Under the pieces are notes generated by a model, which saw nothing but the letters and a program-made list of their open reading frames with translations, ran no database searches and was not told where the DNA came from. From Ottelia alismoides (taxonomy: Eukaryota > Streptophyta > Magnoliopsida > Alismatales > Hydrocharitaceae): 64,000 nt of DNA. This document shows positions 48,830 to 60,691 of this stretch, piece after piece. The stretch is taken from the NCBI GenBank assembly GCA_037367405.1, contig JAZKJV010000611.1:338731-402730 (forward strand), written 5' to 3'. The position numbers and the translations under genes are program-made. Numbering within the stretch: position 1 is the first letter of the stretch; every line of letters begins with the position of its first letter.

Positions 48830-51735
48830 TGATGAACCTCAGTTTCATCATCTTTATTTCCCATAATTAACCCCCTTGCTTAAAAGTTTGTCAATAAATC
48901 CCTGTTAATGTCTAATAATTAACAGAGTCCTAAATAAATTAAAAACCACAAAAAAATGACAAAACAAAAATCAGTGGTATTTTTAGACTCAAAAATACCC
49001 TCAGAAATATTTCGGGTCCTTGTTTGATCTCTTTTCGAGTTTTGGTCAACATGAAACTTGTAGATCTTGTCAAGATCTACAACTCTCATGTTTTGAGTTT
49101 TCTCAAATTCGATCAAATAAGCCCTCAAAAATTAAAAATACTCTCTGAATAACCTGATTGGGCCACATGGCCCAATCTGGGTGAGCCACGTGGCCCGCTT
49201 CCCTTGCCCCTTCCGCCTGCGTTCTGAGCCATTGGATCTGCTCCTGATCCAACGGTCCAGTTCTCTCCACGTACGCCCCTTGGCCTCGGCCGTCTGATCA
49301 TCCCCGCACCCCATCTAAGCCGTTCGCTGCCGCCTTGCCCTTAGCCTGCCACGTGTCGCCACCGATACCCTCTGATCGCTCCCGATCCCTTAGATCCTCA
49401 TCGTCCACTACCACTTAATCTATCAGCCGATCGATCATACCCGAGATTCCATCTGGGCCATCCGTTCGCGCCGCTCCTTCGACACGCCACGTGGCAGCGC
49501 CTGATCTCTCCGATCATACCGCCTCGGATCTTATCCTGACCGTCACTCCGCGCCTAAATTCCCGCCGTTGGATCCCCAGATCCAACGGCCAGGCGTCATC
49601 GTCAACCTCACGACACCCCTCTCTCACACGACTTCCACCGCACGAAGACCTCGCCCCCTTCCATTTTTCCCGTCCTCACCTTCCACCATCTCCACTCGCC
49701 AACCGTTCCCCGGTCCTCCCCAGTCAACCACGACCCTCGCGCACTCTACCATTGACCACCAACCTCTCTCCACGCTCTCCATTTCCTCCTCGAAACCCAC
49801 GTCCCCGTCATCGGCTCCGCCACTTCGCCCTTCAAATACGCCGCTCCTCCCGACATTGCAACCTGTCCACCTTTACGAGGGGAGCGGCCCAGCCCTCCTC
49901 CGCCTCCCAGTGATAGGGGGAGGCGGAGAGATCGAGCGAAGACGACCGTCTTCCCCGGTGTTGACCCTTCGCCACCCACGGCGTCGTCGCGGTGCTCCGA
50001 GCCCGCTCGAGCTGCACGAAATGGTTGCCCGTGTTCAGCGAAGACCAGAGCTCCTCCTCGGAGCTCGAGCCCAAACCATTCACGCCGCCATTGCTCAGGT
50101 AAGCTTCCTCTTCCTCCCTTGATTTTTTCTTCTTTTTCTCTGTTTTAATTAGGCTCCTCCGGTCAACTTCGCCTTCCATTGATCATCCCATTAACTCCGC
50201 CACATCTCCCCCGTTCTCGCGCACCACTCCGCTCGCTTCCTTCTTGTCTTCCATACCTCGAACACCACCGACCCATCTCCTCCGCCATCCACGGCGGAGG
50301 AGCTCTGGTTCCCCATTACCCCTCGCTCGAATGGAACCACATCTCACCCACGCACGCAATTCGAATTGCTTCGGCTATGTACCTAACTTGCAGGTCTATC
50401 AAAATTGCAATGGCCGGAGCCTCGCCGGGGTCTTCTTCGCAATTGGCGTTCTCGACATAGGAGCCCCGGCGACCTGAACTGATCTACCAGAAGCCTCGCC
50501 CGAGCTCCAAGCGTCATCGATCGACCTTCAGAAGCTTCGGGCGAGCACCACCGGGGCCAGGACAGAGCGGCGGAGGAGGAGCTCCTTCGCCGGAGCTCCA
50601 AAGGCGCCGCCAGCTGAAGCCCGAGGACGAAGCACAGTTGCCGTTGGATGGTCCAACCCCAGCGACCATCCAACGGCCATGATAGAGCCACGTCGACGTC
50701 TTCTGCCAGCTGTTGGATCTGTTCGATCCAACGGACAGCGATGGAGCCACGTGGCATCACCAGAACGCGCCCGAGCCTTTGTCTCCGTGCCTTCAGGATC
50801 GGTTGCTCCGAGCCTCCACCGAGCCTGCACCGAGCTTCGAGTCGTCCGAGCCTGGCCGAAGCACCTCCGAACCTCTGCCGAGCCCAAACCAACTTCCGAG
50901 CCTGGAGGGTGCGTGCCTGGCGCGTGCCTTCTGGGCAAATTGCAGAGGAGCCCTCCGTCTTCTCCAAATTGCAAGCAGGTCCCTATCACGTGCACCGTGC
51001 GTGCACAGTGGTCATTTTACAGGGAAGGTCCCAGTATTTCATTTATTTACATTTTAGTCCCTCCGAGGACCTGTTTGTAGGTATCTTTTTCATGTTTTCT
51101 TGCATTTATGCCCCTATCTTCTTTTATGCATATCTTGAGCTACATAGCTCCAATCGAGTTGATTTCAGTTTCGTTTTGAAGCTCTTCTCGTCCTCTTTAT
51201 TATGGCATGCTTAAATTTTAATTTTGACACTATGAACTGTGATGTATTATTTTATTATTTAAGTGTCTTGATTTTTTTTATTTATCATGCCTACTTGCTT
51301 AATGAGGGTAGAATGCTTCTTAATGCTAACTCAGTTTAACTTGGATTTTCTTATGGCTCAAGTAACTATGATTTTGGGGCATATAACTAGCTTTGCATGT
51401 GCATTCATTTGCTTGATAAAAAATGTTTAAAAAAATGCATGTTTTATTTTAATTGCATTGTCTTGTTTTGTCTACATGCATGATTTGACCTATATGCTTC
51501 AACTCTACACCTGATTAAATATGCTTAAATCCGATTAATACGAGAGAGGCTCGTGTCCCTGAGTTTGACCTTGGTATCTTGCCAAGTAAAAAATAAATCT
51601 TCGATCAACTCATTTCGATTTATGGCACATATTTAAATGAGGTGATCGCTTTGACGACCCGAAATCGGCCCGACTGCACCGACTTCTCCAAGTGCTAAAA
51701 ACACATTATTAAAGGGGCGATTTTTCGGTTTATCA
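48830..51735 (+). repeat. 5' LTR of element E
   Basis: Starts TGATGAA-N7-TTCATCA, ends GGTTTATCA. Its U3 is shorter and far more GC-rich than in A, D or F, with repeated CCACGTGGC and GATCC motifs (49160-49500) and no TATA box that I can find. It includes an intron-like segment and a short periodic U5 array near 51005-51110. Overlapping frames of 93-194 codons on both strands (49568-51214) are low-complexity and not supported as genes. Confidence 0.92.
50099..50393 (+). other. Intron-like segment in LTR of E
   Basis: Strong donor CTCAG/GTAAGC and acceptor TAACTTGCAG/GT, 295 bp. A perfect 14-bp palindrome GCAATTCGAATTGC (50356-50369) lies 24 nt before the acceptor, where A, D and F have a different hairpin. 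The second LTR has the same arrangement at about 56154-56448. Confidence 0.5.
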
Positions 51736-51737
51736 AA

Positions 51738-51755
51738 TGGCATCGTTGCCGGGGA
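51738..51755 (+). promoter_or_regulatory. Primer binding site, element E (tRNA-Asp type)
   Basis: TGGCATCGTTGCCGGGGA starts two bases after the LTR. Two mismatches to the plant tRNA-Asp complement. Confidence 0.8.
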
Positions 51756-52871
51756 CACGGCTCATTTCTTTTATTTTTTGGATTATTGTATGTTTAATTT
51801 AGTGTTTCTTTTTATAGGTCAAATGATCATATATTTTGCATATAAAATTTTTTTTCCTCCTTATTTGATATCTAACTATTGTTTTTGTGGCAGGCCCTTG
51901 ATGGATCAAGGAGGCGAGGAGCAGGATACTCCCCGCTGCGAGGAGCCGCAGAAGCATGCTTGGAGTCGATAAGAAAGAAAAGAAAAAAAATGTGTCGCAT
52001 TTATTTTTTATTATAATAAACTCGTCTTTTACAGCGGTCTTCGATCGAAGACTCGCGATTGTAATCGAACGACCGTGGCTGTGTGGGGATCGTCCCCACT
52101 TGAGTGTCGACCTAGGATAGGCACGCGACTCTCCGAGCACATTTTATTTTCTCCATTTCTTGTGTGCTTAATCGTAGGTAGGACACACTTTAAATAAAGA
52201 CGCACATAATCTCGCATCACTTACCTAAAATTCATGAAGATTAATCACCGCTAATAGATGCATGATTAGGGGCGGCTTTTTTCGACTTGCATACATGTTT
52301 GATTTGATTTTCAAAACGGCCCCAGATTTTTCGCGGCTTTTATCGTCGAATCACTGCATGATTTCTCGCTTAGCCTAGATCGCGTTTTTCTTCATCGAAT
52401 ACATGTTTTTCTCGGCTTTCATTTTTTCTAGATTAATCACCTAGGACTAATGGAAAATGGAATGAACGGTAGACGATGATTTTCTGATTGATGTGCTAAC
52501 CATAATTCAGTGATAACCTAAAATAAAATTGGGACTGTAATTGCAAGTCAACCAAAAATGGAGTAAAATTCGGTTTTGGGAGAGCAATACCCTCGCTTAC
52601 GCAATGATTTTCACTTCACATCTTTTCTTTGCGTAAAAATCAAATGTTTTATCACCAATAAAATAGACAAGATAATAAACCAACTTAGGTTGGTTTCATG
52701 TGTGAGTTGGTGAAACGAAGGGTTTGCTTGCTTGATTGAGCCTTGTTTGATGTGACACACACCCAAATCCAAAGACACTCCATTTCATCTCCGAAGATTC
52801 AACCGCTCACTTGTATATTCATCCCTCTTCTTCGTTCACCTTGGGTCTCTTCCAACATCAATCTCCATCTT

Positions 52872-53085
52872 TATACTTAGGCTAATCTCAGCCTAAGTAT
52901 AGGGGGACCCAAGTCCCTGTGATTTCTCTACTCATCTTTTCTTGCCTTTATACTTAGGTTATTTCTAACCTAAGTATAGGGGGAGCCCCTCTTAGCTCCC
53001 GTGTATTCTTCTATATTTAAATGGACCTATGTTCTTGTAACATCTAGTGCTATGAGGACATAGCAAAGTTTAAGTATAGGGGGGT
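52872..53085 (+). repeat. PPT-like hairpin array (element E)
   Basis: TATACTTAGGCT/AGCCTAAGTATA + G5 (52872-52906), TATACTTAGGTTA/TAACCTAAGTATA + G5-6 (52949-52984), and a final AAGTATAGGGGGG near 53070 with no close partner. The stems are perfect, although their inner bases differ from those in A and D. Confidence 0.8.
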
Positions 53086-54871
53086 ATACCGTATATACCG
53101 TATGTTTACTTTAGCTATAATCTGAAAATTTTGAAAAATTAAAAACTTTTTAGCTAAGGTAAAAATTCATTGGACTAAGAAAACTCAAAGGATTTTTGCG
53201 GTTTTTCGATATTATGTTACACTATTTTATAGAAATATTTTTTCGAAAATGATTTTTGAAAATGTTTTGAAAATTTTCATTTTGTGTGACATGGGTTTTG
53301 AAAAATCGCCATCTCTTTTCAAGGAAAGTTGAGTCTAACTTGTGTTTTAACTCTCTTATTAAAATCCATAAAAATCAGAAAACCCCTAAAAACCTTTAGG
53401 AGCTATTAGTGACTACTAAGCCCAATTAAGAAAGCCGCGTTCAGTGAGGGTTCGCCCTTAGCAGATTGGATGGTTTAGAGGACATCGCGTAAGGCCCCGT
53501 CCTCAAGCAACGGGCTTCGGCCTGTACTTACATCCATACTGGCTGAATTGTAGCTACTTAATTGAGTTTAGGCAGTTGTTATATCTCTTGAAGTTTCAAA
53601 AAAAAAGTGTCTTGTTTTTGAATGAAGAAGTTGGATTAGTCCTCTACACTTTCACGTTCACCCGGGATCGGATTTGGTCAAGAAGACTTAGCTTTTAGAA
53701 GTCTTTGAGATTTTAGGTTAACCAGCCTTAGCCATCAGGGTCTTAGACTTAATCATCCATATTCCCCTAGGTTTCTAGATTTGCATGCTATATTCCATGC
53801 TTAGTCTCAGACAAAAAGAATATGATCAGCACATCACATTCACGACTGCGGTTCTCGATGAGATGAGTTGATTTTTCACCTGAGGGATTGGGATGAGGAA
53901 GTCGAGTTTGGATTTGATCTAATGATGCTCGAGGATGGGATAAATTCTTTGGAGGCTTCACGAAACCTGAGTGTCAGCAATATTAGCCAGTATGAGGACT
54001 TGATTCTTATACTAATCTCTTGACATAACCTAAGTGCCTGGGTGTGAAAAATAAATAAAAAATGTTGATCAGTGTGCGCCAACTCTTGGTAAAAGCAGTG
54101 GAGCTAGCCACAAATTTTACAAGTCAATGGAATTCAAAGAAAAGCTCTCATTCCACCAAGTCAAATATCAAAGAGCTTCCACCAAAGGCGAGCGCTCCCA
54201 AACTTTTCAAAGTGTCCGCTTGGACCACCGCTATTAGGACCAGGAGTCGGGCTTGCACCAAAAAAGGGCTCTGCATCGTAAATGCTACAAGTCTGGGTGT
54301 CGAAGGTACGATAGGTACTCAAAAGAGACACACCCCGGTGTACTCCCAGGAAAACAAGTGCAGACGGCTCCAACTTCTCTTGACGGACGCACTGATCAAC
54401 ACCAAAAAAATGTGTTGCGTAAAAAGGCACTAGAGAGAATCCTTGTTCCAATGAGAGGGAGAGAAGAATTGACACAATCCCGTGCCCTCCATTTCTGGCC
54501 TGCCATCCACATTTTCTAAGTCTGACAACTAAAGAGACGGTGGACTGAATGCAAGATTTGATTTATTCCCTAGTGCTGAGGATTGGGTCCTTAGGAGATT
54601 TTCTCGGACCAAGATTTTGGGTGAAGACTTGACTCTACTCTCGAAATTGCAGTCAACACTAAACTCATATCCTTTAGTTTATATGTACATCAGAGAGAGT
54701 CTAGAGAAATAGAGGAATTGGAAGCCTCTTGATTAAGGCTGGGTTGAACTCTAAAATTTTGGATCTCTGAAGTCGAGTCGACTTGATCAGATTGGATCCT
54801 GTATTCACATGCACAAGGGGGTTAATCCAACTTAGTCATTCTTTTTGAATGCTCGAGGACGAGCATAGTTT

Positions 54872-54884
54872 AAGTATAGGGGGG
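54872..54884 (+). promoter_or_regulatory. Polypurine tract of element E
   Basis: AAGTATAGGGGGG directly before the 3' LTR. Confidence 0.85.
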
Positions 54885-57790
54885 TGATGAACCTCAGTTT
54901 CATCATCTTTATTTCCCATAATTAACCCCATTGCTTAAAAGTTTGTCAATAAATCCCTGTTAATGTCTAATAATTAACAGAGTCCAAAATAAATTAAAAA
55001 CCACAAAAAAATGACAAAACAAAAATCAGTGGTATTTTTAGACTCAAAAATACCCTCAAAAATATTTCGGGTCCTTGTTTGATCTCTTTTCGAGTTTTGG
55101 TCAACATGAAACTTGTAGATCTTGTCAAGATCTACAACTTTCATGTTTTGAGTTTTCTCAAATTCGATCAAATAAGCCCTCAAAAATTAAAAATACTCTC
55201 TGAATAACCTGATTGGGCCACGTGGCCCAATCTGGGTGAGCCACGTGGCCCGCTTCCCTTGCCCCTTCCGCCTGCGTTCTGAGCCATTGGATCTGCTCCT
55301 GATCCAACGGTCCAGTTCTCTCCACGTACGCCCCTTGGCCTCGGCCGTCTGATCATCCCCGCACCCCATCTAAGTCGTTCGCTGCCGCCTTGCCCTTAGC
55401 CTGCCACGTGTCGCCACCGATACCCTCTGATCGCTCCCGATCCCTTAGATCCTCACCGTCCACTACCACTTAATCTATCAGCCGATCGATCATACCCGAG
55501 ATTCCATCTGGGCCATCCGTTCGCGCCGCTCCTTCGACATGCCACGTGGCAGCGCCTGATCTCTCCGATCATACCGCCTCGGATCTGATCCTGACCGTCA
55601 CTCCGCGCCTAAATTCCCGCCGTTGGATCCCCAGATCCAACGGCCAGGCGTCATCGTCAACCTCATGACACCCCTCTCTCACACGACTTCCACCGCACGA
55701 AGACCTCGCCCCCTTCCATTTTTCCCGTCCTCACCTTCCACCATCTCCACTCGCCAACCGTTCCCCGGTCCTCCCCAGTCAACCACGACCCTCGCGCACT
55801 CTACCATTGACCACCAACCTCTCTCCACGCTCTCCATTTCCTCCTCGAAACCCACGTCCCCGTCATCGGCTCCGCCACTTCACCCTTCAAATACGCCGCT
55901 CCTCCCGACATTGCAACCTGTCCACCTTTACGAGGGGAGCGGCCCAGCCCTCCTCCGCCTCCCAGTGACAGGGGGAGGCGGAGAGATCGAGCGAAGACGA
56001 CCGTCTTCCCCGGTGTTGACCCTTCGCCACCCACGGCGTCGTCGCGGTGCTCCGAGCCCGCTCGAGCTGCACGGAATGGTTGCCCGTGTTCAGCGAAGAC
56101 CAGAGCTCCTCCTCGGAGCTCGAGCCCAAACCATTCACGCCGCCATTGCTCAGGTAAGCTTCCTCTTCCTCCCTTGATTTTTTCTTCTTTTTCTCTGTTT
56201 TAATTAGGCTCCTCCGGTCAACTTCGCCTTCCATTGATCATCCCATTAACTCCGCCACATCTCCCCCGTTCTCGCGCACCACTCCGCTCGCTTCCTTCTT
56301 GTCTTCCATACCTCGAACACCACCGACCCATCTCCTCCGCCATCCACGGCGGAGGAGCTCCTGTTCCCCATTACCCCTCGCTCGAATGGAACCACATATC
56401 ACCCACGCACGCAATTCGAATTGCTTCGGCTATGTACCTAACTTGCAGGTCTATCAAAATTGCAATGGCCGGAGACTCGCCGGGGTCTTCTTCGCAACTG
56501 GCGTTCTCGACATAGGAGCCCCGGCGACCTGAACTGATCTACCAGAAGCCTCGCCCGAGCTCCAAGCGTCATCGACCGACCTTCAGAAGCTTCGGGCGAG
56601 CACCACCGGGGCCAGGACAGAGCGGCGGAGGAGGAGCTCCTTCGCCGGAGCTCCAAAGGCGCCGCCAGCTGAAGCCCGAGGACGAAGCACAGTTGCCGTT
56701 GGATGGTCCAACCCCAGCGACCATCCAACGGCCATGATAGAGCCACGTCGACGTCTTCTGCCAGCTGTTGGATCTGTTCGATCCAACGGATAGCGATGGA
56801 GCCACGTGGCATCACCAGAACGCGCCCGAGCCTTTGTCTCCGTGCCTTCAGGATCGGTTGCTCCGAGCCTCCACTGAGCCTGCACCGAGCTTCGAGTCGT
56901 CCGAGCCTGGCCGAAGCACCTCCGAACCACTGCCGAGCCCGAACCAACTTCCGAGCCTGGAGGGCGCGTGCCTGGCGCGTGCCTTCTGGGCAAATTGCAG
57001 AGGAGCCCTCCGTCTTCTCCAAATTGCAAGCAGGTCCCTATCACGTGCACCGTGCGTGCACAGTGGTCATTTTACAGGGAAGGTCCCAGTATTTCATTTA
57101 TTTACATTTTAGTCCCTCCGAGGACCTGTTTGTAGGTATCTTTTTCATGTTTTCTTGCATTTATGCCCCTATCTTCTTTTATGCATATCTTGAGCTACAT
57201 AGCTCCAATCGAGTTGATTTCAGTTTCGTTTTGAAGCTCTTCTCGTCCTCTTTATTATGGCATGCTTAAATTTTAAATTTGACACTATGAACTGTGATGT
57301 ATTATTTTATTATTTAAGTGTCTTGATTTTTTTTATTTATCATGCCTACTTGCTTAATGAGGGTAGAATGCTTCTTAATGCTAACTCAGTTTAACTTGGA
57401 TTTTCTTATGGCTCAAGTAACTATGATTTTGGGGCATATAACTAGCTTTGCATGTGCATTCATTTGCTTGATAAAAAATGTTTAAAAAAATGCATGTTTT
57501 ATTTTAATTGCATTGTCTTGTTTTGTCTACATGCATGATTTGACCTATATGCTTCAACTCTACACCTGATTAAATATGCTTAAATCCGATTAATACGAGA
57601 GAGGCTCGTGTCCCTGTGTTCGACCTTGGTATCTTGCCAAGTAAAAGATAAATCTTCGATCACCTCATTTCGATTTATGGCATATATTTAAATGAGGTGA
57701 TCGCTTTGACGACCCGAAATCGGCCCGACTGCACCGACTTCTCCAAGTGCTAAAAACACATTATTAAAGGGGAAATTTTTCGGTTTATCA
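54885..57790 (+). repeat. 3' LTR of element E
   Basis: Same length as the 5' LTR, about 1% different by eye, mostly transitions (for example ACATGG/ACGTGG near 49166/55221). It is followed by the second ACCCT, and D's reading frame resumes at 57796. Confidence 0.93.
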
Positions 57791-57795
57791 ACCCT

Positions 57796-59110
57796 CTCCT
57801 AGTCCTTCATCTAAGAAGGATCCTGTGATCCCCTTCCCTAGAGCACTTCACATGGGTAAGGGGAAGAAAATAGAAAATCCCAAAAAGAAGCAGTAGGGAG
57901 AGTTCAGCAAGCAGATGATCGACAAATTTCATATTCAACTGACTCTTCAGGAGGCCTTGGAGAACATCCCTCTACTCCAGAGATCACTTAGAGACAGGAC
58001 CACGGTCAGGAGGAAGAGGAGGAACCATCAGCATGAGATCCATGTGCTTACCAGGGCCACGTGTTTCGCGATTCAGAACCATCTGCCAGCCAAGAGGCCA
58101 GATTCAGGAGCCTCGTATGTCAGATGCCACATCAGAGAGCAGAGGTTCGACCGCACTCTATTACACAGAGGTTCGTCGATCAACCTACTTCCAGTAGCCC
58201 TTCTCGACCGCTTCGAGTTGGGCACTCTACAATAGAGCAGGACAGTCCTTCAGTTTGCTGATCGATCTGTCAAGAGGCCGAAGGGGTTGCTGAGGGACGT
58301 TGTCGTCACGATTCAGGGCCTGCAATTCCTCGTGGACTTAGTTGTGTTGGACATGGAGATCTTTGATTCTGTGACCGATACCCCCATCATTCTAGGTCGC
58401 CCTTTCTTGGCCACAGCCAAGGCAGTGACCGACCATGATAGCGGGAAGGTATACTTTCGCGTTGAGGGCGAGAGTGTACAAATAGAGACAGTCGAGGACA
58501 TCAGAGCCAGAGAGTCAGATTGCTCAGAGCCGACCACAGATTCAGAGCAGATGATAGATACAGGGCCAGACATCCACCAGGACTACGATTTTGTGATCAC
58601 AGATGACGAGGCAGTTTGGGCAGATCCAGTCGCACAGGCCATCCTCTCATCTTCAGAGTCCGCTGATGCAGAGATGCCAACACAGGAGAGCTTGGAGAGT
58701 GCATTCCTGGTCCAGGATACTTTCGAGGTAGCAGAGCTGGTTCTTGACCGCGAGACTGAGTTTTTCTGTGATGATGATACAGATCCCTCGGAGTCAGATA
58801 TCGATTGGGCAGAGTTCGATGATTTCCTACTGTATCTGACTTCCACTGAGCTTACAGCTAGGGAGGAGGTTGGTGCCGAGCAGAGCAGAGATAGTCCAAC
58901 AGAGCAGCCTTCTCCAGATACTGATTGTGAGCGAGAGTTTCTACTCTCCCATGTAGACTTGGCAGCATTCACTCAGAGCTTTCAGAGGCCAGATCCGCCA
59001 GCACCTACTTGTCCAGAGCTAAAACCACTTCCTGCGTCGCTGAAGTAGAGGTTCCTTGCGGGTGAGCATGAGATGTACCCAGTCATTATCTCAATCGATT
59101 TGACTGGATA
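57796..59110 (+). pseudogene. Element D protease region (degenerate)
   Basis: Continues the gag frame after E. Basic linker (MGKGKKIENPKKKQ) to TAG 57894-57896, then the region before the protease (57915-58235) and the protease (58287-59048) with QFADRSVK, GLQFLVDLVVLDME and IILGRPFLATAKA, and a long acidic tail. The active-site position is HRGSSINLLP (CAC at 58164-58166): the catalytic Asp is His and the following Thr/Ser is Arg. Stops at 58233, 59046 and 59109. The Asp loss alone should abolish proteolysis. Confidence 0.82.
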
Positions 59111-60055
59111 GTACGAATCCCGTCTGATGGGGGTTCTTGAAAAGAACCGCAAGGCGATAGGGTGGAGCGTAGCCGATCTCCAGGGGATAAGTCCGGCCAT
59201 GTGCTCCCACCATATCTATCTCGAAGAGGAGGCGAAGCAGTCGTGAGAGTTCCAGCGGCGGCTGAACCCGAATCTTCGGGAGGTTGTCATGAAGGAGATC
59301 TTGAAATGGTGGAGCACCGATTTTATCTACCCCATCTCCGACTCCAAGTGGGTCAGTCCGTTGCATATAGTGACCAAGAAGACGGGCATCACTACAGTTG
59401 TCAGCGAGTCTGGAGAGGAGATCGCTATCCAGGTACCCACTTCTTGGCGGGTCTACGTGGATTACAGATGACTCAACCAGGCCACCAAGAAGGATCATTT
59501 CCCCTTGCCCTTTATAGATCAGATCATTGAGAGACTGGCAGGGAAGAGCCACTACTGCTTCTGGGATGGGTACTCCGGCTACAATCAGGTGGTCATCGCG
59601 CCCGAGGACCAAGACAAGACCACATTCACCTGTCCCTTCGGCACATATGCCTTTAAACGCATGCCATTTGGGCTATGCAACGCCCCTGCAACTTTTCAGA
59701 GATGCATGTTGTCCATCTTTTCGGACATGGTGGGGGAGTGCTTGGAGGTCTTCATGGATGATTTCTCGGTTTACGTCGACGAATTCGACTCCTGTCTTGA
59801 TTGCCTAGACCGAGTCCTTCAACGATGCATTGAGGTTCACCTAGTATTGTCTTGGGAGAAGAGTCACTTCATGGTGACTCAGGGGACGGTGCTTGATCAT
59901 ATCATCTCCAACAGGGGCACGGAGGTTGATTCGACCAAGGTGGATGCCATTAGAAAACTCGCGCCACCGTCCAACCTACGGCAGTTACGGTCTTTTCAAG
60001 GGCACGTCTGTTTCTACGACGCTTCATTCATGATTTCAGTTGGATTGCCCGGCCG
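59111..60055 (+). pseudogene. Element D reverse transcriptase (degenerate)
   Basis: Copies RNA to DNA in the cytoplasmic particle when intact. Conserved order: NPNLREVVMKEI, TGITTVVSESGEEI, RVYVDYR, KDHFPLPFIDQI, PFGTYAFKRMPFGLCNAPATFQRCM, catalytic VFMDDFSVY (DD at 59757-59762), LSWEKSHFMV, LRQLRSFQGHVCFY. Breaks: TGA at 59244-59246 and 59469-59471, and a one-base deletion between 60017 and 60018 that shifts the frame from the thumb into RNase H. The two TGA codons fit CGA-to-TGA changes. Confidence 0.85.
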
Positions 60056-60691
60056 TTGACTGATCTGCTGACGAAAGACACTGAGTTCCTTATCGATGAC
60101 AAGTGTCTTTCATCGTTTGAGACTCTCAAGAGATGTGTTGTAGAGGCTCCTGTTCTCCAACCGCCTGATTGGTCTCTCCCATTCGAGATCATGACAGATG
60201 CCTCTGATTTTGCTGTAGGGGCCGTGCTGGGACAGAGGAGGGATGGAGTTCCATTTGCTATTCACTACGCTAGCCGTACATTGGATGCCGCATAATGGAA
60301 CTACACAGCCACTGAGAAGGAGATGCTAGCCGTAGTTTTTGCCCTAGATAAGTTCAGATCTTACATTATCGGATCTAGAGTGACCATTTACACTGACCAT
60401 ACCGCCATCAGGTACCTCATGGCAAAGAAGGATGCCAAAGCCAGATTGACCAGAGGGATCCTTCTGCTCCAGGAGTTTGACATAGAGATTAAGGATAAGC
60501 CTGGAGTCAAGAATGTGGTGGCGGATCATCTCTCCCAATTAGAGCATCTTGAGGATCCTGAGCAGACTGAGCCTATTTGTGAGACCTTCCCAGATGAGGC
60601 GATCCTTGTTATCGCCTCTCTCCTGTGGTACGCCGATATTGTGAACTTTCTTGTTGCTAAGAAAGTTACACAAGATTGGCCTAGGCGGTGA
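60056..60691 (+). pseudogene. Element D RNase H and linker (degenerate)
   Basis: RNase H of the gypsy type: LQPPDWSLPFEIMTDASD (first catalytic Asp), VGAVLGQRRDGVPFAIHYAS, TATEKEMLAVVFALDKFR (catalytic Glu), IYTDHTAIRYL (second Asp), FDIEIKDKPGVKNVVADHLS (last Asp region). TAA at 60293-60295 and TGA at 60689-60691 interrupt it. The frame matches the downstream integrase, confirming that the shift lies upstream at 60017. Confidence 0.85.

Larger units (their letters stand above)
51756..54884 (+). other. Internal region of element E, non-coding
   Basis: No gag or pol similarity. It holds a short T-rich leader with CGCGGCTTTT-type phrases (52270-52420), a GTGGGGA-TCG-TCCCCAC hairpin near 52081-52097, the PPT-like hairpin array (52872-53085), and a long 3' region with no recognised content. 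An open frame of 123 codons at 54062-54433 has no family signal. The end, GCTCGAGGACGAGC before the PPT, is a perfect inverted repeat of a kind seen near the PPT of Tat/Athila-type elements. Confidence 0.7.
48830..57790 (+). mobile_element. Element E: young non-autonomous (LARD-like) LTR element
   Basis: Two LTRs of exactly 2906 bp (48830-51735 and 54885-57790), a perfect 5-bp duplication ACCCT at 48825-48829 and 57791-57795, a primer site and a polypurine tract. The 3149-bp internal region has no recognisable gag or pol. By eye the LTRs differ at about 30 sites with no net length change, so this is the most recent insertion here. It must have been moved by proteins of another element; a relative using the same tRNA-Asp primer is the obvious candidate. 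It interrupts D's gag-pol in frame register. Confidence 0.93.

Noticed and set aside
49568..50122. 184-codon frame in the LTR of E, kept in the second LTR
   Set aside because: Low-complexity Pro/Ser/Arg translation of GC-rich LTR; the second copy is kept simply because the LTRs are about 99% alike. It ends a few codons past the putative splice donor, in phase, but I see no protein family in it.
50383..51214. Overlapping frames of 114-194 codons on both strands of E's LTR
   Set aside because: Several overlapping frames in the same GC-rich stretch, none with a recognisable domain; typical of unselected GC-rich DNA.
54062..54433. 123-codon frame in the internal region of E as a captured gene
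   Set aside because: No recognisable domain and an overlapping antisense frame of similar length; not enough to call a gene.
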